From Xenococcus sp. PCC 7305 (GTDB lineage: Bacteria; Cyanobacteriota; Cyanobacteriia; Cyanobacteriales; Xenococcaceae), in assembly GCF_000332055.1 (NCBI RefSeq), contig NZ_ALVZ01000224.1, positions 1-64,000 of the forward strand: 64,000 nt of DNA, written 5' to 3'. Shown in pieces: positions 9,437-19,564 of the stretch. The notes beneath the pieces were generated by a model. That model did no database searches and was not told the DNA's origin. It was given only the letters and a program-made list of their open reading frames with translations. The stretch's first letter is position 1; each line of letters begins with the position of its first letter. The position numbers and the translations under genes are program-made.

Positions 9437-12001
9437 ATGACATCTTCCCAGGAACGGATCATTCCTACGGATCTGAGTAACGAAATGTCTCGCTCTTATC
9501 TTGAGTATGCAATGAGTGTCATTGTGGGGCGAGCTTTACCTGATGCTCGGGATGGTTTGAAGCCAGTCCACCGTCGTATTCTCTACGCTATGTACGAGTT
9601 GGGACTGACACCAGAACGTCCGTTTCGTAAATGTGCCAGAGTTGTGGGGGAAGTATTGGGTAAATATCATCCCCATGGTGATACAGCAGTTTATGATGCT
9701 TTGGTCCGGATGGCGCAGGATTTTTCGATGCGCAGCCCTCTAATTAATGGGCATGGTAACTTCGGCTCGATTGATAACGATCCTCCGGCGGCAATGCGTT
9801 ATACCGAATGTCGCTTACAATCTTTGGCCACAGATGCACTTTTGCGAGACATCGAGTCGGACACAGTTGGTTTTGCCGATAACTTTGATGGTTCACAACA
9901 AGAGCCTGTTGTTTTGCCAGCGAGGATTCCTCAACTACTACTGAATGGTTCTTCGGGGATTGCCGTGGGCATGGCGACCAATATTCCTCCCCATAATTTG
10001 GGAGAATTAATCGATGGTGCGATCGCCCTGATTACCAATCCTGAGATTACCGACTTGGAATTGATGCAATATATCCCAGGCCCCGATTTCCCCACAGGAG
10101 GACAAATTTTGGGGCGCTCTGGAATTAAAGAAGCTTACACTACCGGGCGCGGTTCGATCACAATGCGCGGGGTCGCCGACATTGAAACGATTCATCCCAA
10201 GGGTAGACAGGAAAAAGAAGCGATTATCATAACCCAGCTGCCCTATCAAACTAATAAGGCTTCTCTCATCGAGAAAATTGCTGATTTAGTTAATGATAAA
10301 AGGATTGACGGGATTTCTGATATCCGAGATGAAAGCGATCGCAATGGCATGCGAATTGTGATTGAATTGAAACGAGATGCTTATCCTCGGGTGGTGCTCA
10401 ACAATCTTTTCAAACAAACCCCTGTGCAATCGAATTTTGGGGCCAATATGTTGGCCTTGGTAGGAGGTGAACCCCAACTCCTATCGATCAAAAAGTTCTT
10501 GGAAGTTTTTATTCAATTCCGCATTGAAACTATTACCCGACGCACCCAATATCTGTTACGCAAAGCGGAAGAAAGAGATCATCTCCTCCAGGGCTTATTG
10601 ATTGCCCTACAGAGCATTGATCGGGTAATTGAATTGATTCGTCATGCAGCAGACACTGCCACCGCCAAAGAAGAATTGATGGGGCAATTAGAACTATCTG
10701 TTGTGCAGGCCGATGCTATTTTACAAATGCAACTACGGCGCTTAACAGCCTTGGAAGCTGAGAAAATTCAGGGTGAGCATGAGGATTTACAACTGCAAAT
10801 CACTGATTTTCAGGACATCTTAGCTAAAAGAGAACGGATTGAAGCGATTATTGTCGAAGAAGTTACTAATGTCAAAAACGCCCATGCCACTCCTCGTCGT
10901 ACCGAAATTATTCAAGGAGAAGGTGAGCTCCTTGATATTGACCTAATTGCCAACGAACAAGCTGTGATTTTGCTTACAGAGCACGGTTATGTCAAAAGAA
11001 TGCCGGTGAGCACTTTTGATGCCCAGAACCGAGCCACTAGGGGTAAAGCCGGGGCAAAAATTAAAGAGGATGATGCGATCGAGCATTTTATTACCTGTTG
11101 TGATCATAATACGCTCCTATTTTTTAGCGATCGTGGGGTTGTCTATTCCCTTCCTGCCTACCAAATCCCCACTGCCTCTCGAACTTCTCGGGGCACACCT
11201 TTGTTGCAAATGTTGCCCATTTCCCAGGAAGAAAAAATTACTTCTGTCGTTTCGGTGGTCGAGTTTACCGAAGAAGAATATCTTGTAATGTTGACTCGCA
11301 AGGGTAATATTAAGAAAACTGCCCTTTCAGCATTTAAATCTATTCGTTCTAATGGTTTAATTGCTATATCTCTCGAAGAAGGCGACCAACTGAGATGGGT
11401 CAGACTCGCTAAGCCAGAAGACAGCATTATCATTGGGACTCATAATGGCATGGCGATTCATTTTAAAGTTGACCATCAGCAATTACGTCCCTTGGGCAGA
11501 GCGACCAAAGGAGTTAAGTCTATGAAATTGAAGGGGGATGATGAGCTGATCAGCATGGATATTCTCCCTTCTCAAGTGGCCGCAAGCCTTGATGCTAGCC
11601 AGGATGATGATGAGGATGATGAGACCGAAGAAATCATCTCAGAGGAAGCGACCTTAGCACCTTGGTTACTAGCAATTACCACTAATGGTTATGGAAAAAG
11701 GGTTTCCGTTTCCAAATTTCGCCTGCAAAATCGTGCAGGAATGGGCGTCCGAGCCATTAAGTTTAAGTCCCAAAGCGATCGCTTAGCGGCGATTCATGTC
11801 GTTAACCCCGCCGATGAATTTATGATTGTCACCAATCGAGGCATTATTATTCGTCAAGTGGTGGATGCTATTTCCTTGCAATCGCGAAGTGCTACAGGAG
11901 TTCGAGTCCAAAGACTGGATAATGATGATGCGATCGCCGCTGTGGCATTAGTACCCCCAGCTGCTGATGGTGAAGGGGAAGAAGGGGATGAAGAGGAATA
12001 A
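9437..12001 (+). CDS. gyrA: DNA gyrase subunit A
   Basis: An 854-aa subunit that cuts and rejoins DNA in the A2B2 gyrase. I start it at ATG 9437 ([10 protein letters not shown]) behind GGAG; an in-frame TTG at 9410 would add nine residues with no homology. The catalytic tyrosine is Tyr122 in AAMRYTE, at the same number as in E. coli. The quinolone pocket has Thr83 and Asp87 (HGDTAVYD), with Thr in place of the E. coli Ser83. The C-terminal domain carries a degenerate GyrA box ([10 protein letters not shown]) needed for DNA wrapping, and an acidic tail. Cyanobacteria generally lack topoisomerase IV, so this is probably the only type IIA A subunit. Confidence 0.96.
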   Translation: MTSSQERIIPTDLSNEMSRSYLEYAMSVIVGRALPDARDGLKPVHRRILYAMYELGLTPERPFRKCARVVGEVLGKYHPHGDTAVYDALVRMAQDFSMRSPLINGHGNFGSIDNDPPAAMRYTECRLQSLATDALLRDIESDTVGFADNFDGSQQEPVVLPARIPQLLLNGSSGIAVGMATNIPPHNLGELIDGAIALITNPEITDLELMQYIPGPDFPTGGQILGRSGIKEAYTTGRGSITMRGVADIETIHPKGRQEKEAIIITQLPYQTNKASLIEKIADLVNDKRIDGISDIRDESDRNGMRIVIELKRDAYPRVVLNNLFKQTPVQSNFGANMLALVGGEPQLLSIKKFLEVFIQFRIETITRRTQYLLRKAEERDHLLQGLLIALQSIDRVIELIRHAADTATAKEELMGQLELSVVQADAILQMQLRRLTALEAEKIQGEHEDLQLQITDFQDILAKRERIEAIIVEEVTNVKNAHATPRRTEIIQGEGELLDIDLIANEQAVILLTEHGYVKRMPVSTFDAQNRATRGKAGAKIKEDDAIEHFITCCDHNTLLFFSDRGVVYSLPAYQIPTASRTSRGTPLLQMLPISQEEKITSVVSVVEFTEEEYLVMLTRKGNIKKTALSAFKSIRSNGLIAISLEEGDQLRWVRLAKPEDSIIIGTHNGMAIHFKVDHQQLRPLGRATKGVKSMKLKGDDELISMDILPSQVAASLDASQDDDEDDETEEIISEEATLAPWLLAITTNGYGKRVSVSKFRLQNRAGMGVRAIKFKSQSDRLAAIHVVNPADEFMIVTNRGIIIRQVVDAISLQSRSATGVRVQRLDNDDAIAAVALVPPAADGEGEEGDEEE

Positions 12002-12015
12002 TCTATAATTTCAAA

Positions 12016-12038
12016 ACTGTAAGCTTATAGCTTACAGT
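12016..12038. terminator. Hairpin between convergent gyrA and HDAC-family gene
   Basis: CTGTAAGCT and AGCTTACAG form a perfect 9-bp stem (10 with the flanking A-T) around a 3-nt loop in the 48-bp convergent gap. No long T-run follows on either strand, so it may act as a weak two-way terminator. Confidence 0.55.
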
Positions 12039-12049
12039 GACTCTTCTTC

Positions 12050-12967
12050 TCAAGGGATTAAGCTAGATAAAGTTGCCACCACAGAATCGGCTAAAGCTTG
12101 CAGGTGATAGCCGCCTTCCAGTCCCAAGACAATTTTGGGGGTGATCTTGGTTAAACATTTAGTAAAAAAACCATAGTCAGGAGGTTGCAAAGAAATGCTT
12201 GCCAAAGGATCTTGGTGATTGGCATCGTAACCCGCACTAACTATCAATAAATCAGGTTGAAAATTCTCAAGAAAAGGAATGAGTTGAGACTCAAAAACTG
12301 GCCGATAATCATCTATTGTGCTATCAGGAGCCATGGGTAAATTTAAAACATTATTATGCTTTCCGCGATCGTTACTAGCTCCGGTGCCTGGATAACAGGG
12401 ATGTTGATGCATCGAACAATAAATTAACTGAGGATTGTCCCACACAATATCTTCTGTGCCGTTGCCATGATGGACATCCCAATCGACAATCGCTACTCGC
12501 TCAATTCCTGGCTTGGTTAAAGCATAGTTTGCTGCGATCGCAGCATTGGAAAATAAACAAAAACCCATTGCCTGATCCTTAGTGGCATGATGACCAGGAG
12601 GACGGGCTAAGACGAATGCAGCAGCTTGGTTTTCCCACACAAGGTCAACTCCATCTAGCCAGGCATTTACGGCGAGCAAAGCAATTTCATAACTACGCTG
12701 GGATACTGGGGTATCAGGAGTTAAATATTTTGTACCTGTTGAGGCAATCTCCCCAATCCTAGCAATATGTTCTGGGGTATGAACTTGCCGAATATACCTA
12801 AGGACATCCCTTTTTGTGATGGGGCTAGGTAGACACCACCTAATCTGAGATTGCCATGGAACCTCAGACAAAGCTTTCACTATTGCGATTAAACGTTCTG
12901 GAGATTCAGGATGAGACAATCCTGTTTTATGTTGGAGAAACTCCTCGGAATAGATAACAGATAACAT
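12050..12967 (-). CDS. Histone deacetylase family protein (class II-like amidohydrolase)
   Basis: A 305-aa zinc hydrolase. It keeps the family signatures: HPESPERL near the N-terminus, RPPGHHA (the His-His pair of the charge relay), VDWDVHHGNGT (the metal-binding Asp and His) and VSAGYDAN (second Asp). The length suits a single-domain bacterial HDAC homologue such as acetylpolyamine amidohydrolases. Bacterial members remove acetyl groups from polyamines, small acyl compounds or protein lysines; the substrate here cannot be told. It converges with gyrA. Confidence 0.9.
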   Translation of the reverse strand: MLSVIYSEEFLQHKTGLSHPESPERLIAIVKALSEVPWQSQIRWCLPSPITKRDVLRYIRQVHTPEHIARIGEIASTGTKYLTPDTPVSQRSYEIALLAVNAWLDGVDLVWENQAAAFVLARPPGHHATKDQAMGFCLFSNAAIAANYALTKPGIERVAIVDWDVHHGNGTEDIVWDNPQLIYCSMHQHPCYPGTGASNDRGKHNNVLNLPMAPDSTIDDYRPVFESQLIPFLENFQPDLLIVSAGYDANHQDPLASISLQPPDYGFFTKCLTKITPKIVLGLEGGYHLQALADSVVATLSSLIP

Positions 12968-13093
12968 AGCAAATGAGCCCTTATCGGATTTTTTACCGCT
13001 AGGAATCTATCCTCGTAGTATGTGCAAAAAGAGCGAATCCTTACTGCCCAATATTATAGGCAAGCAAGATATTCTCTCTATATGTTTTTTTCT

Positions 13094-13336
13094 TTATACT
13101 TGTTGTTCGGTATTGATCGATACAGAAGATGAATTATCCTCTTGAGGATGCCTTTCTGCTAACTTCAATGCGCCGTAAATGGCTGTTAAATATATAGCTG
13201 ACAACAACAAAATCAACAATGGGAAGTCTACGTATTGCATGAGATGAGAAGAAAAAATGAGTTTGCCAAAAAGATAAAGATACAAGACGCACCAAAAATG
13301 TCGCTTTGCAACCCAAGATAGCCAAGCAGAAACCAA
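13094..13336 (-). CDS. Possible small membrane protein
   Basis: An 80-codon frame with two hydrophobic segments (CVLYLYLFGKLIF and a longer PLLILLLSAIYLTAIYGAL) and a charged tail. The composition is protein-like, but the only start for the full frame is TTG 13336, with no SD. An overlapping frame on the same strand (13430-13134) is less convincing. A frameshift joining the two cannot be excluded. I do not recognise the family. Confidence 0.4.
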   Translation of the reverse strand: MVSAWLSWVAKRHFWCVLYLYLFGKLIFSSHLMQYVDFPLLILLLSAIYLTAIYGALKLAERHPQEDNSSSVSINTEQQV

Positions 13337-13812
13337 AGAAATCAGCTACGGCAAAAATCAAGACGCTGCAAATCGCAGTCAATTCCACTCGGTACAGTGG
13401 TAAAACGTTATTTTGTTTACCCTTCCCCACACCTTATTCAATTTAAAATTTCTCCGGAGACTAGCAAATAGTTCTAATCTCTAGGCTAATAGGAACCACC
13501 TACACTCAACAGGAGCTTTCGGCGCTACCCATACGAACCAAGTAACATGACCTGCTGCCCACAATGCGCACAAAACCAAACCTCTAGTATTTTCAGTGTG
13601 ACTTTTAGGCAATTATGCTGGGCAAATAAGTCGTTACGTTACAATGTTTATTTTTTAAATCCTTACGTGCGATTGTAGCACAAAAAAATAGAATTTAGAC
13701 ATAATAACGGATTTTTTTCTTTAATCTTGGTTCTCAGGTTAGTTTCCCTTAAAATAAGTACAATGAAATGTAAACTTTCTTAAATAAATTAATTGCCAAG
13801 TCTGGCTTAAAA
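13337..13812. other. Gene-free stretch upstream of sds
   Basis: No convincing gene. A TACAAT hexamer at 13759-13764, about 50 bp before the sds start, could be a -10 box; no good -35 pairs with it. No repeats were seen. Confidence 0.35.
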
Positions 13813-14784
13813 ATGATATCAACTACTTCTTTATTAGCACCTGTAGAACGAGATCTCCATATCTTAACTGACAATCTGAAGCAGTTGGTAGGAGCCCGTC
13901 ATCCTATATTAAGAGCAGCCGCAGAGCATCTTTTCGATGCTGGGGGAAAAAGAATCAGACCAGCCATTGTCCTATTGGTTGCTAGGGCAACAGTGCAAGG
14001 CGAAGACATTACTCAGCGTCATCGTCGTCTGGCAGAAATCACAGAAATGATTCATACCGCAAGCTTAGTTCATGATGATGTCTTAGATGAAGCTGATCTA
14101 AGGCGTAATGTTCCTACTGTAAATAGTCTATTTGACAATCGTATTGCTGTTTTGTCTGGGGATTTCTTATTTGCGCAATCTTCTTGGTACTTAGCTAATT
14201 TGGACAATTTGGAAGTGGTCAAATTACTTTCAGAAGTCATTAGAGATTTTGCAGAGGGCGAAATTTTACAGGGATTAAATCGCTTTGATACGAGCATTTC
14301 CCTTGATGCATATCTTGAGAAAAGCTATTATAAAACTGCTTCCTTGATCGCTAATAGTGCTAAAGCAGCGGCGATTTTAAGTGAAGTAAATGAGGATAAA
14401 GCTGTCGCCTTATATGAGTATGGCCGAAATTTAGGTTTGGCTTTTCAAATTGTTGATGACATTTTAGATTTTACTGGCTCCACTCAAGTATTAGGAAAAC
14501 CTGCCGGTTCTGATTTGGTCAGTGGCAACCTAACTGCACCGGTAATTTATGCTATGGAAGAAAAACCCTATCTAGAAGTTATCATTGAACGAGAATTTAG
14601 CGAAGAAAATGATTTAGAACAAGCTCTTGCAATGATACAAGATAGCCAGGGGATTTCTAAAACCAAAAAACTTGCTAAAAAACACGCGCATCAAGCAAAG
14701 GAATATTTAGATTGTCTTGCCCCTTCAGACTCGGCTTTGGCTCTGGGTGAACTTACTGATTACGTTTTAAGCAGATTGTACTAA
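13813..14784 (+). CDS. sds: Solanesyl diphosphate synthase (long-chain trans-prenyltransferase)
   Basis: A 323-aa all-helical prenyltransferase. The first aspartate-rich motif is HDDVLDEADLRR with DDVLD at 88-92; the second is VDDILD with the DDxxD at 215-219. GGKRIRP (44-50) binds isopentenyl diphosphate. Sequence and length match the cyanobacterial enzyme that adds isopentenyl units to make the C45 side chain of plastoquinone. UbiD, acting later in the same pathway, is encoded at 55929. Product length is inferred from family context. Confidence 0.9.
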   Translation: MISTTSLLAPVERDLHILTDNLKQLVGARHPILRAAAEHLFDAGGKRIRPAIVLLVARATVQGEDITQRHRRLAEITEMIHTASLVHDDVLDEADLRRNVPTVNSLFDNRIAVLSGDFLFAQSSWYLANLDNLEVVKLLSEVIRDFAEGEILQGLNRFDTSISLDAYLEKSYYKTASLIANSAKAAAILSEVNEDKAVALYEYGRNLGLAFQIVDDILDFTGSTQVLGKPAGSDLVSGNLTAPVIYAMEEKPYLEVIIEREFSEENDLEQALAMIQDSQGISKTKKLAKKHAHQAKEYLDCLAPSDSALALGELTDYVLSRLY

Positions 14785-14992
14785 ACTAAATTAATCCATT
14801 AAGCTGCTATCAAGTCCTTATTATACTACTTACATTCAAGTAAGTGGAGCGTTTTGAAGAGCCAGATAAATACTATTGTAATCATACGGATTTTGATTCT
14901 ACTTTGGAATTAAAGTCCGTCACATTCCATTATTTTAATGCTTCAGTAGCTAGGCACAATGGATATTTAGTAGAAAATCATATTTGGTTTAC

Positions 14993-15454
14993 ATGAAGAA
15001 TTTCTTATTAGGGAAGAGTAATCTGAGTAATCTATTAATTATATTTGGGGGGATTAGTAATGTATTTATAGTTGCTTGTGAACCTCAAAAATATACTGAA
15101 TGTGAGCAAATGATTACTTTGGCAAATGATTTTACGGAGCAGACCCAAACCATTGCTGAGAGTTCTAGCGATCGCGATCAAGATTTGAATAATTGGCTGG
15201 AAGCATCAGAAATTATGAAGCTAGCAGCCCGCGATATAGAAAACTTAGAAATTAAAGATACCCAATTAATAGAATACCAAGGTAGTTTGGCAAATATTTA
15301 CCGAGGTTATTCCCAAGCTACCTATAGTGCAGTAAAAGCGAGAGAATCTAGAGATTTACAGGCTTTGCGATCGGCTCGTGACGATGCCGAAGATGTTGCG
15401 GAAAAGAAAAATAATTTAGTCAAAAGTATCAACGATTATTGTCTAAAACAATAA
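14993..15454 (+). CDS. Putative lipoprotein of unknown function
   Basis: A 153-aa protein from ATG 14993 (TTG 14984 is also in frame). The N-terminus has lysines, a hydrophobic run and a lipobox-like FIVAC with Cys around residue 29, so it is probably lipidated. The mature part is acidic and helical, with Cys in YTECEQ and again near the C-terminus (YCLKQ) that could pair. I recall similar hypothetical proteins in cyanobacteria but no function. It stands alone between sds and the convergent channel gene. Confidence 0.6.
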   Translation: MKNFLLGKSNLSNLLIIFGGISNVFIVACEPQKYTECEQMITLANDFTEQTQTIAESSSDRDQDLNNWLEASEIMKLAARDIENLEIKDTQLIEYQGSLANIYRGYSQATYSAVKARESRDLQALRSARDDAEDVAEKKNNLVKSINDYCLKQ

Positions 15455-15543
15455 GCATTATCAGAGTGCAGCTAACGTTTTGCAGTAGGCAAAAGACTTG
15501 TATTAAATTAAAGTCTTTTGTCTAGCTAATCTCCCAAAAGCTA

Positions 15544-16614
15544 TTAAGGAAACCATTTGGCTTCTATTTTCTTGATATCCCCATCCTGACGCATGCGCAT
15601 AATGACAGCGTCCAATTCATGAGTTAACTCACTATCAAAGGGTAAGGCAAAACCATACAAATCAGTTGCTATAGAAAAGTTAGCAATAGATAAATTTAAT
15701 TCAGGATTTTGGCCTAGATGGTAAATAAAGTCAGCATCATTATCAATCAGTCCCTCGGCCTTATTTTTAACGACCAAATTGACAGCCTCTTCATAAGTTG
15801 CTACTTCAATAGTATCTGCACCATAATAATCTGCCCATATCGCACTAGACCATCCACTAACTGTGGCAATTTTCGCTCCCTGTAAATCTTCTACCCCACT
15901 GAAGCGTGGTTTAGACTGATTGGAAAGAGAAACAGTAATAGCAGATGCTAAACCTGCGGTGATAGAGGATAAAGCCAATAATGTAATCAACATCCAAACG
16001 GCAGATACTAAACGTCCTAGATTTGTAACAGGAGCAAAATCTCCATATCCAACTGTGGTGAGAGTAACCATGGCAAACCACATGCCATTTCTCAGTCCAG
16101 GGCCATAATCTTGGGGGAAATGCTCGGAATTTGCTTTCCGTTCGGCTAACCAAATTAAGTTGCCAACAATAAAAACTGAGATAACTAATATGATGAGAGA
16201 AGAAATTGCCGCAACACCAAGAAATGGTCTGATCCGATCCCATAATGTAGGGGGTTGGGATTGCGTCACTACCACAATCTCAAGCTCTCCAATTGGGAGG
16301 GTAAATTCCACTTTTTCTAATCTTTCAGGTGTGATACTGGCATTAAGAAAAATGTCTAGATCCCCTTGATTAACCGCATCAATAGCAGTTTCATAGTTAT
16401 CTTGGGGAACCCATTCATAATCTATTGCTTTTTCTTGGGCAATTTTCTCCCAGATATCTACCATCATTCCTTCGAGCTTGTCATCTTGCTGAATCACAAA
16501 AGGCTCAGAGTCTTTAACAGGAACTCCCACTCTTAGGGGTTCGGCTAGTGTTTCTGAAGATATTGTGATGGCAAATAGAAATATGGACAAAAAAATACGA
16601 TTGAACTTAAACAT
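15544..16614 (-). CDS. GluR0-type glutamate-receptor potassium channel
   Basis: A 356-aa protein with a signal peptide (1-24), the first half of a periplasmic-binding domain (about 25-118, with NASITPERLEKVEFT), a membrane helix (131-156), a re-entrant pore loop with the potassium filter TVGYGD (187-192), a second helix (200-229) and the second half of the binding domain (241-356, with LIDNDADFIYHL). This is the layout of bacterial ionotropic glutamate receptors such as GluR0. Arg98 in the ITPER motif and the Asp in IDNDAD fit alpha-carboxylate and alpha-amine binding of an amino acid, by analogy. It probably opens a potassium pathway when an amino acid binds outside the inner membrane. Confidence 0.9.
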   Translation of the reverse strand: MFKFNRIFLSIFLFAITISSETLAEPLRVGVPVKDSEPFVIQQDDKLEGMMVDIWEKIAQEKAIDYEWVPQDNYETAIDAVNQGDLDIFLNASITPERLEKVEFTLPIGELEIVVVTQSQPPTLWDRIRPFLGVAAISSLIILVISVFIVGNLIWLAERKANSEHFPQDYGPGLRNGMWFAMVTLTTVGYGDFAPVTNLGRLVSAVWMLITLLALSSITAGLASAITVSLSNQSKPRFSGVEDLQGAKIATVSGWSSAIWADYYGADTIEVATYEEAVNLVVKNKAEGLIDNDADFIYHLGQNPELNLSIANFSIATDLYGFALPFDSELTHELDAVIMRMRQDGDIKKIEAKWFP

Positions 16615-16741
16615 ATGTCAAAACCTTGATAATCTCACTTGCTGTTGACTTGACAATACTCCTGTCCTAAAAAACGACAAATTATAAATTCAGTTCTCAA
16701 TTTCATCATTCATAATTTATCTTTTTCACTTTTAAAAACTG

Positions 16742-18820
16742 TTATTTCAATAGCGGTTGTTGAGTAGCTAGGGTTTTTGGGAGCAACTTATCTAATTTGA
16801 TTTCTTGCTGTGGTGCCGTTAACTCAATTCCCAATTCTTGAACCTGCTTTTGCAACTCCTTCAGCAAGTCAACATAGACATACCAATAGTCATCAGTCTT
16901 CGACCAGGCAGTTAAATTAACATAAATATAGTAGTCATAATGGCCATTCCAAGGAAACCAACTAGGTGCGGGCTCATCTAATACCTTCGGATGTGCAGCG
17001 GTAATATCCATCCACATTTTGTAAATTTTCTCTAGATCCTGTTCAAACTTGACATGAATGGCCAAACCCAGCTTGCGAACATCTGCATGGGTGTAATTAA
17101 TAATGTCACTTCCCCAAACTGTGTTATTGGGCAAGGTAATTATATTACCGCCAAAGTCCTTAATTTTGGTGCTAGCAATGGAAATCGAATCGACATAAGC
17201 CCAGTAACCCGCGACCTTGATCTCATCGCCTACATCAAATGGCTTATTGATGAGCAGCATCAAGCCACTGGCAAAATTGGCTAGGTTACTTTGGAGGGCA
17301 AAGGCCAAGATAAAACTTGCACCCCCAATTAAGGCTAAAATGGGTCCTAAATTTACTCCCAGGGCTGCCAATCCTAGCAAAAATCCCAGCACTACCACTC
17401 CGCGCTTGATGATCATCACGATAAAGCCTCGAAATAGAGTGGACATGCCACCAACTCGGTTCAGGAGATTACCCGAGATTTTACCCGCTTGAGGCGCAAT
17501 CAGCACTGAGACTATTAAAATACCACCAAATTTGATGATGTTGAGCAATAAGTTTAAACCGCCATCTGGCGAGGTAAGCCAACGGACAACCCTAACCCCG
17601 ATACCTTGAGTGTCTGTTAGGTCAAGGTCGACGACACTGACATTTTCAATATATTTGCGGTAAGACGCGCTGTCTCCACCTTTGTTATCTAAGGCATCTA
17701 AAACAGCGATGAAGCGATTTATAATTGCATTCCGTTCTGCTTCCAAATCTGTTACGTTGACGACCAGTTGTGTTTTTAATGCTTCTTCCTTCTCCAGTTT
17801 CTTATTAAGTGCGCTGGTAACCTGATCAATCTGTGGAACTACTTCCTGAGCTGTCAACTGATTCAGATTTTCCACCTTATTCTCGAAACTTGAAGCGGCT
17901 TCAGCAAATTCTGCTTCAATTTTTGCGGACTTTTGAGCCAAATTCTCAGTTGGGAACTCGACGTCTGCGATCGCTGGACCGGTTAATCCAGACATGATCG
18001 TCATCAGCTGAGATCTAGATTTTTTAACTGTTTCACGAGCTGCTTCACTTTCAGCTTTAGCTATGTCATATTCTGCTGAATTAGGGATTGTGCTGTCTAA
18101 ATCGGCTTCTGCTTTTTCGAAATTATTTAATGATCCTTGTAAGTCCCTAATGCCTTGTATTACTACTTGATATTGAGGTGAATCAGAAGCCATATTCCGG
18201 CGGACTTCTTTGGCTGTTTCTAAAATTTCTTTTGCTTCTTTAATTCCTCTTTCTTTTCTCCCTTGCTTTAGCGATTCTTGCAGCGTTCCATTTTCTTGTA
18301 ATTCTGATTCAGTTACGAGCAATTGATCGACAGAAGCTGCCGCTGTTCTTAGTTCTCCCCTTGCCGCTCCCAGTTGTTTAGTTGCTTCTTGATATTCGGA
18401 GGTATCTGGGGTTGCCTGGGATTGAGCTTGTTCGGCTGCCAAAAGTTCTGTCTTGGCATCTTCAAGCAGTTGCATCGATTCTTTTTGAGCGTCCAGTTTG
18501 CGGTTTTGGTACTTAACTATAATTTCAGCATAACTGAGTTCCTGGACTTTGTTTTTGAGCAATAATAGCCAGGCTGCCGATTCGTTTTGCAGCTCCTCTA
18601 AAGTAAGAGGCTTGGCTAATAATTCCAAATCGTCAATCTCAATTGCTAGATTTTCAGTGGTTTTGGCGTCCCCAGGAACTGCTTCGCTATCAATAGTAGT
18701 TTCAATCGTAGTTGCTTCGGCCTCAGCTTCCTGGGCAGAAACCGAAACACCACAAGAGATGAAAACACAGGCTAAACTCGTGGCGGCAAAAGCCGTAATT
18801 CGATATAACTTTAATCTCAT
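16742..18820 (-). CDS. MscS-family mechanosensitive channel with long coiled-coil N-terminus
   Basis: A 692-aa protein with a signal peptide, a helical Glu/Ala/Gln-rich region (about 40-390) predicted to be periplasmic coiled coil, and several membrane helices from about 425. The pore-lining helix is in the AFALQSNLANFASGLMLLIN stretch, followed by the MscS beta domain (PFDVGDEIKVAGYWAYVDSI) and a mixed C-terminal domain. It is more than twice the size of MscS, resembling the larger YnaI/MscK-type members. It probably releases solutes under osmotic downshock; the long N-terminus may sense the envelope. The next gene downstream on the strand is the GluR0-like channel, 127 bp away. Confidence 0.88.
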   Translation of the reverse strand: MRLKLYRITAFAATSLACVFISCGVSVSAQEAEAEATTIETTIDSEAVPGDAKTTENLAIEIDDLELLAKPLTLEELQNESAAWLLLLKNKVQELSYAEIIVKYQNRKLDAQKESMQLLEDAKTELLAAEQAQSQATPDTSEYQEATKQLGAARGELRTAAASVDQLLVTESELQENGTLQESLKQGRKERGIKEAKEILETAKEVRRNMASDSPQYQVVIQGIRDLQGSLNNFEKAEADLDSTIPNSAEYDIAKAESEAARETVKKSRSQLMTIMSGLTGPAIADVEFPTENLAQKSAKIEAEFAEAASSFENKVENLNQLTAQEVVPQIDQVTSALNKKLEKEEALKTQLVVNVTDLEAERNAIINRFIAVLDALDNKGGDSASYRKYIENVSVVDLDLTDTQGIGVRVVRWLTSPDGGLNLLLNIIKFGGILIVSVLIAPQAGKISGNLLNRVGGMSTLFRGFIVMIIKRGVVVLGFLLGLAALGVNLGPILALIGGASFILAFALQSNLANFASGLMLLINKPFDVGDEIKVAGYWAYVDSISIASTKIKDFGGNIITLPNNTVWGSDIINYTHADVRKLGLAIHVKFEQDLEKIYKMWMDITAAHPKVLDEPAPSWFPWNGHYDYYIYVNLTAWSKTDDYWYVYVDLLKELQKQVQELGIELTAPQQEIKLDKLLPKTLATQQPLLK

Positions 18821-19292
18821 GAGATAATAAACTTATTTAGTTTTTCCAAAATATAGTCCAAACGAAATAAGATTTTAAGCCCTGCAACCCCCAAACCACT
18901 TTTTAGTTAACAAAAGTTTTAAGTAGTTTGGCAAGATTGGTTAGCTTAAATAAACTGAAAATCCTTGATTTTTATTGGCTGCAAATACTATTGTTTCTTA
19001 TGTCTTTAGCTCGTGATAATCAATGCTTTGAAGATATTTGTCTTTATATCAATTGAAAGTTAGAAACTTCAGTCATGCCAAATTCTAGGTTAAAACTAAA
19101 AAAGTAATTTCTATAGATCACTTAACCAATGAGTCGCTTTTAACAATATGCTGGAGCACGACCAATCCTATCGAGAAAATTAGAGTGATTCGCATTCCAG
19201 CACTAAAAGCAAATTGAGGCACAACCTCACCATAATGGAAAGCCCATGCCTCAATTCACGAGAAGCACCAAAAATTAGGAGTCTCAATAAAA
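18821..19292. other. Gene-free stretch with one inverted repeat
   Basis: No gene seen. A perfect 10-bp inverted repeat, AATTGAGGCA (19212-19221) and TGCCTCAATT (19247-19256), lies about 40 bp past the 3' end of the tRNA on the minus strand. It could be a processing or termination structure for the tRNA transcript, but no T-run follows. Confidence 0.4.
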
Positions 19293-19366
19293 TCGGAGCG
19301 GCGGGATTTGAACCCACGACCCCTACTACCCCAAAGTAGTGCGCTACCAAGCTGCGCTACGCCCCG
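19293..19366 (-). tRNA. trnP-GGG: tRNA-Pro (anticodon GGG)
   Basis: The minus strand folds into a full cloverleaf. The acceptor is CGGGGCG with CGCTCCG (one G-U), the D-stem GCGC/GCGC, and the anticodon stem CTACT/AGTAG with loop TTGGGGT, so positions 34-36 are GGG. The T-arm is GTGGG TTCAAAT CCCGC. The discriminator is A and CCA is not encoded. It reads the CCC and CCU proline codons. Confidence 0.95.
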
Positions 19367-19564
19367 TTTTCACAGTTTCTCATCATAACACTGTTTCGCC
19401 CATATAGTGCAAGTAATTGTTTAAACCATTAGGCAAAGGGTTTGTCGCTACTTTTCATATGTGACCATATCAGTTTTACTTATTACTTTACCCGATAGGG
19501 CAGGGTAACTGATTGACGTACAATTGTTACTTTGGTTAGATGGTCTGCGACCATATTATGGGAC

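Noticed and set aside
13134-13430. A 98-aa frame overlapping the small membrane protein
   Set aside because: Composition is less protein-like, with a Ser/Arg-rich tail; the other frame has cleaner membrane segments. A frameshift was considered but cannot be shown.
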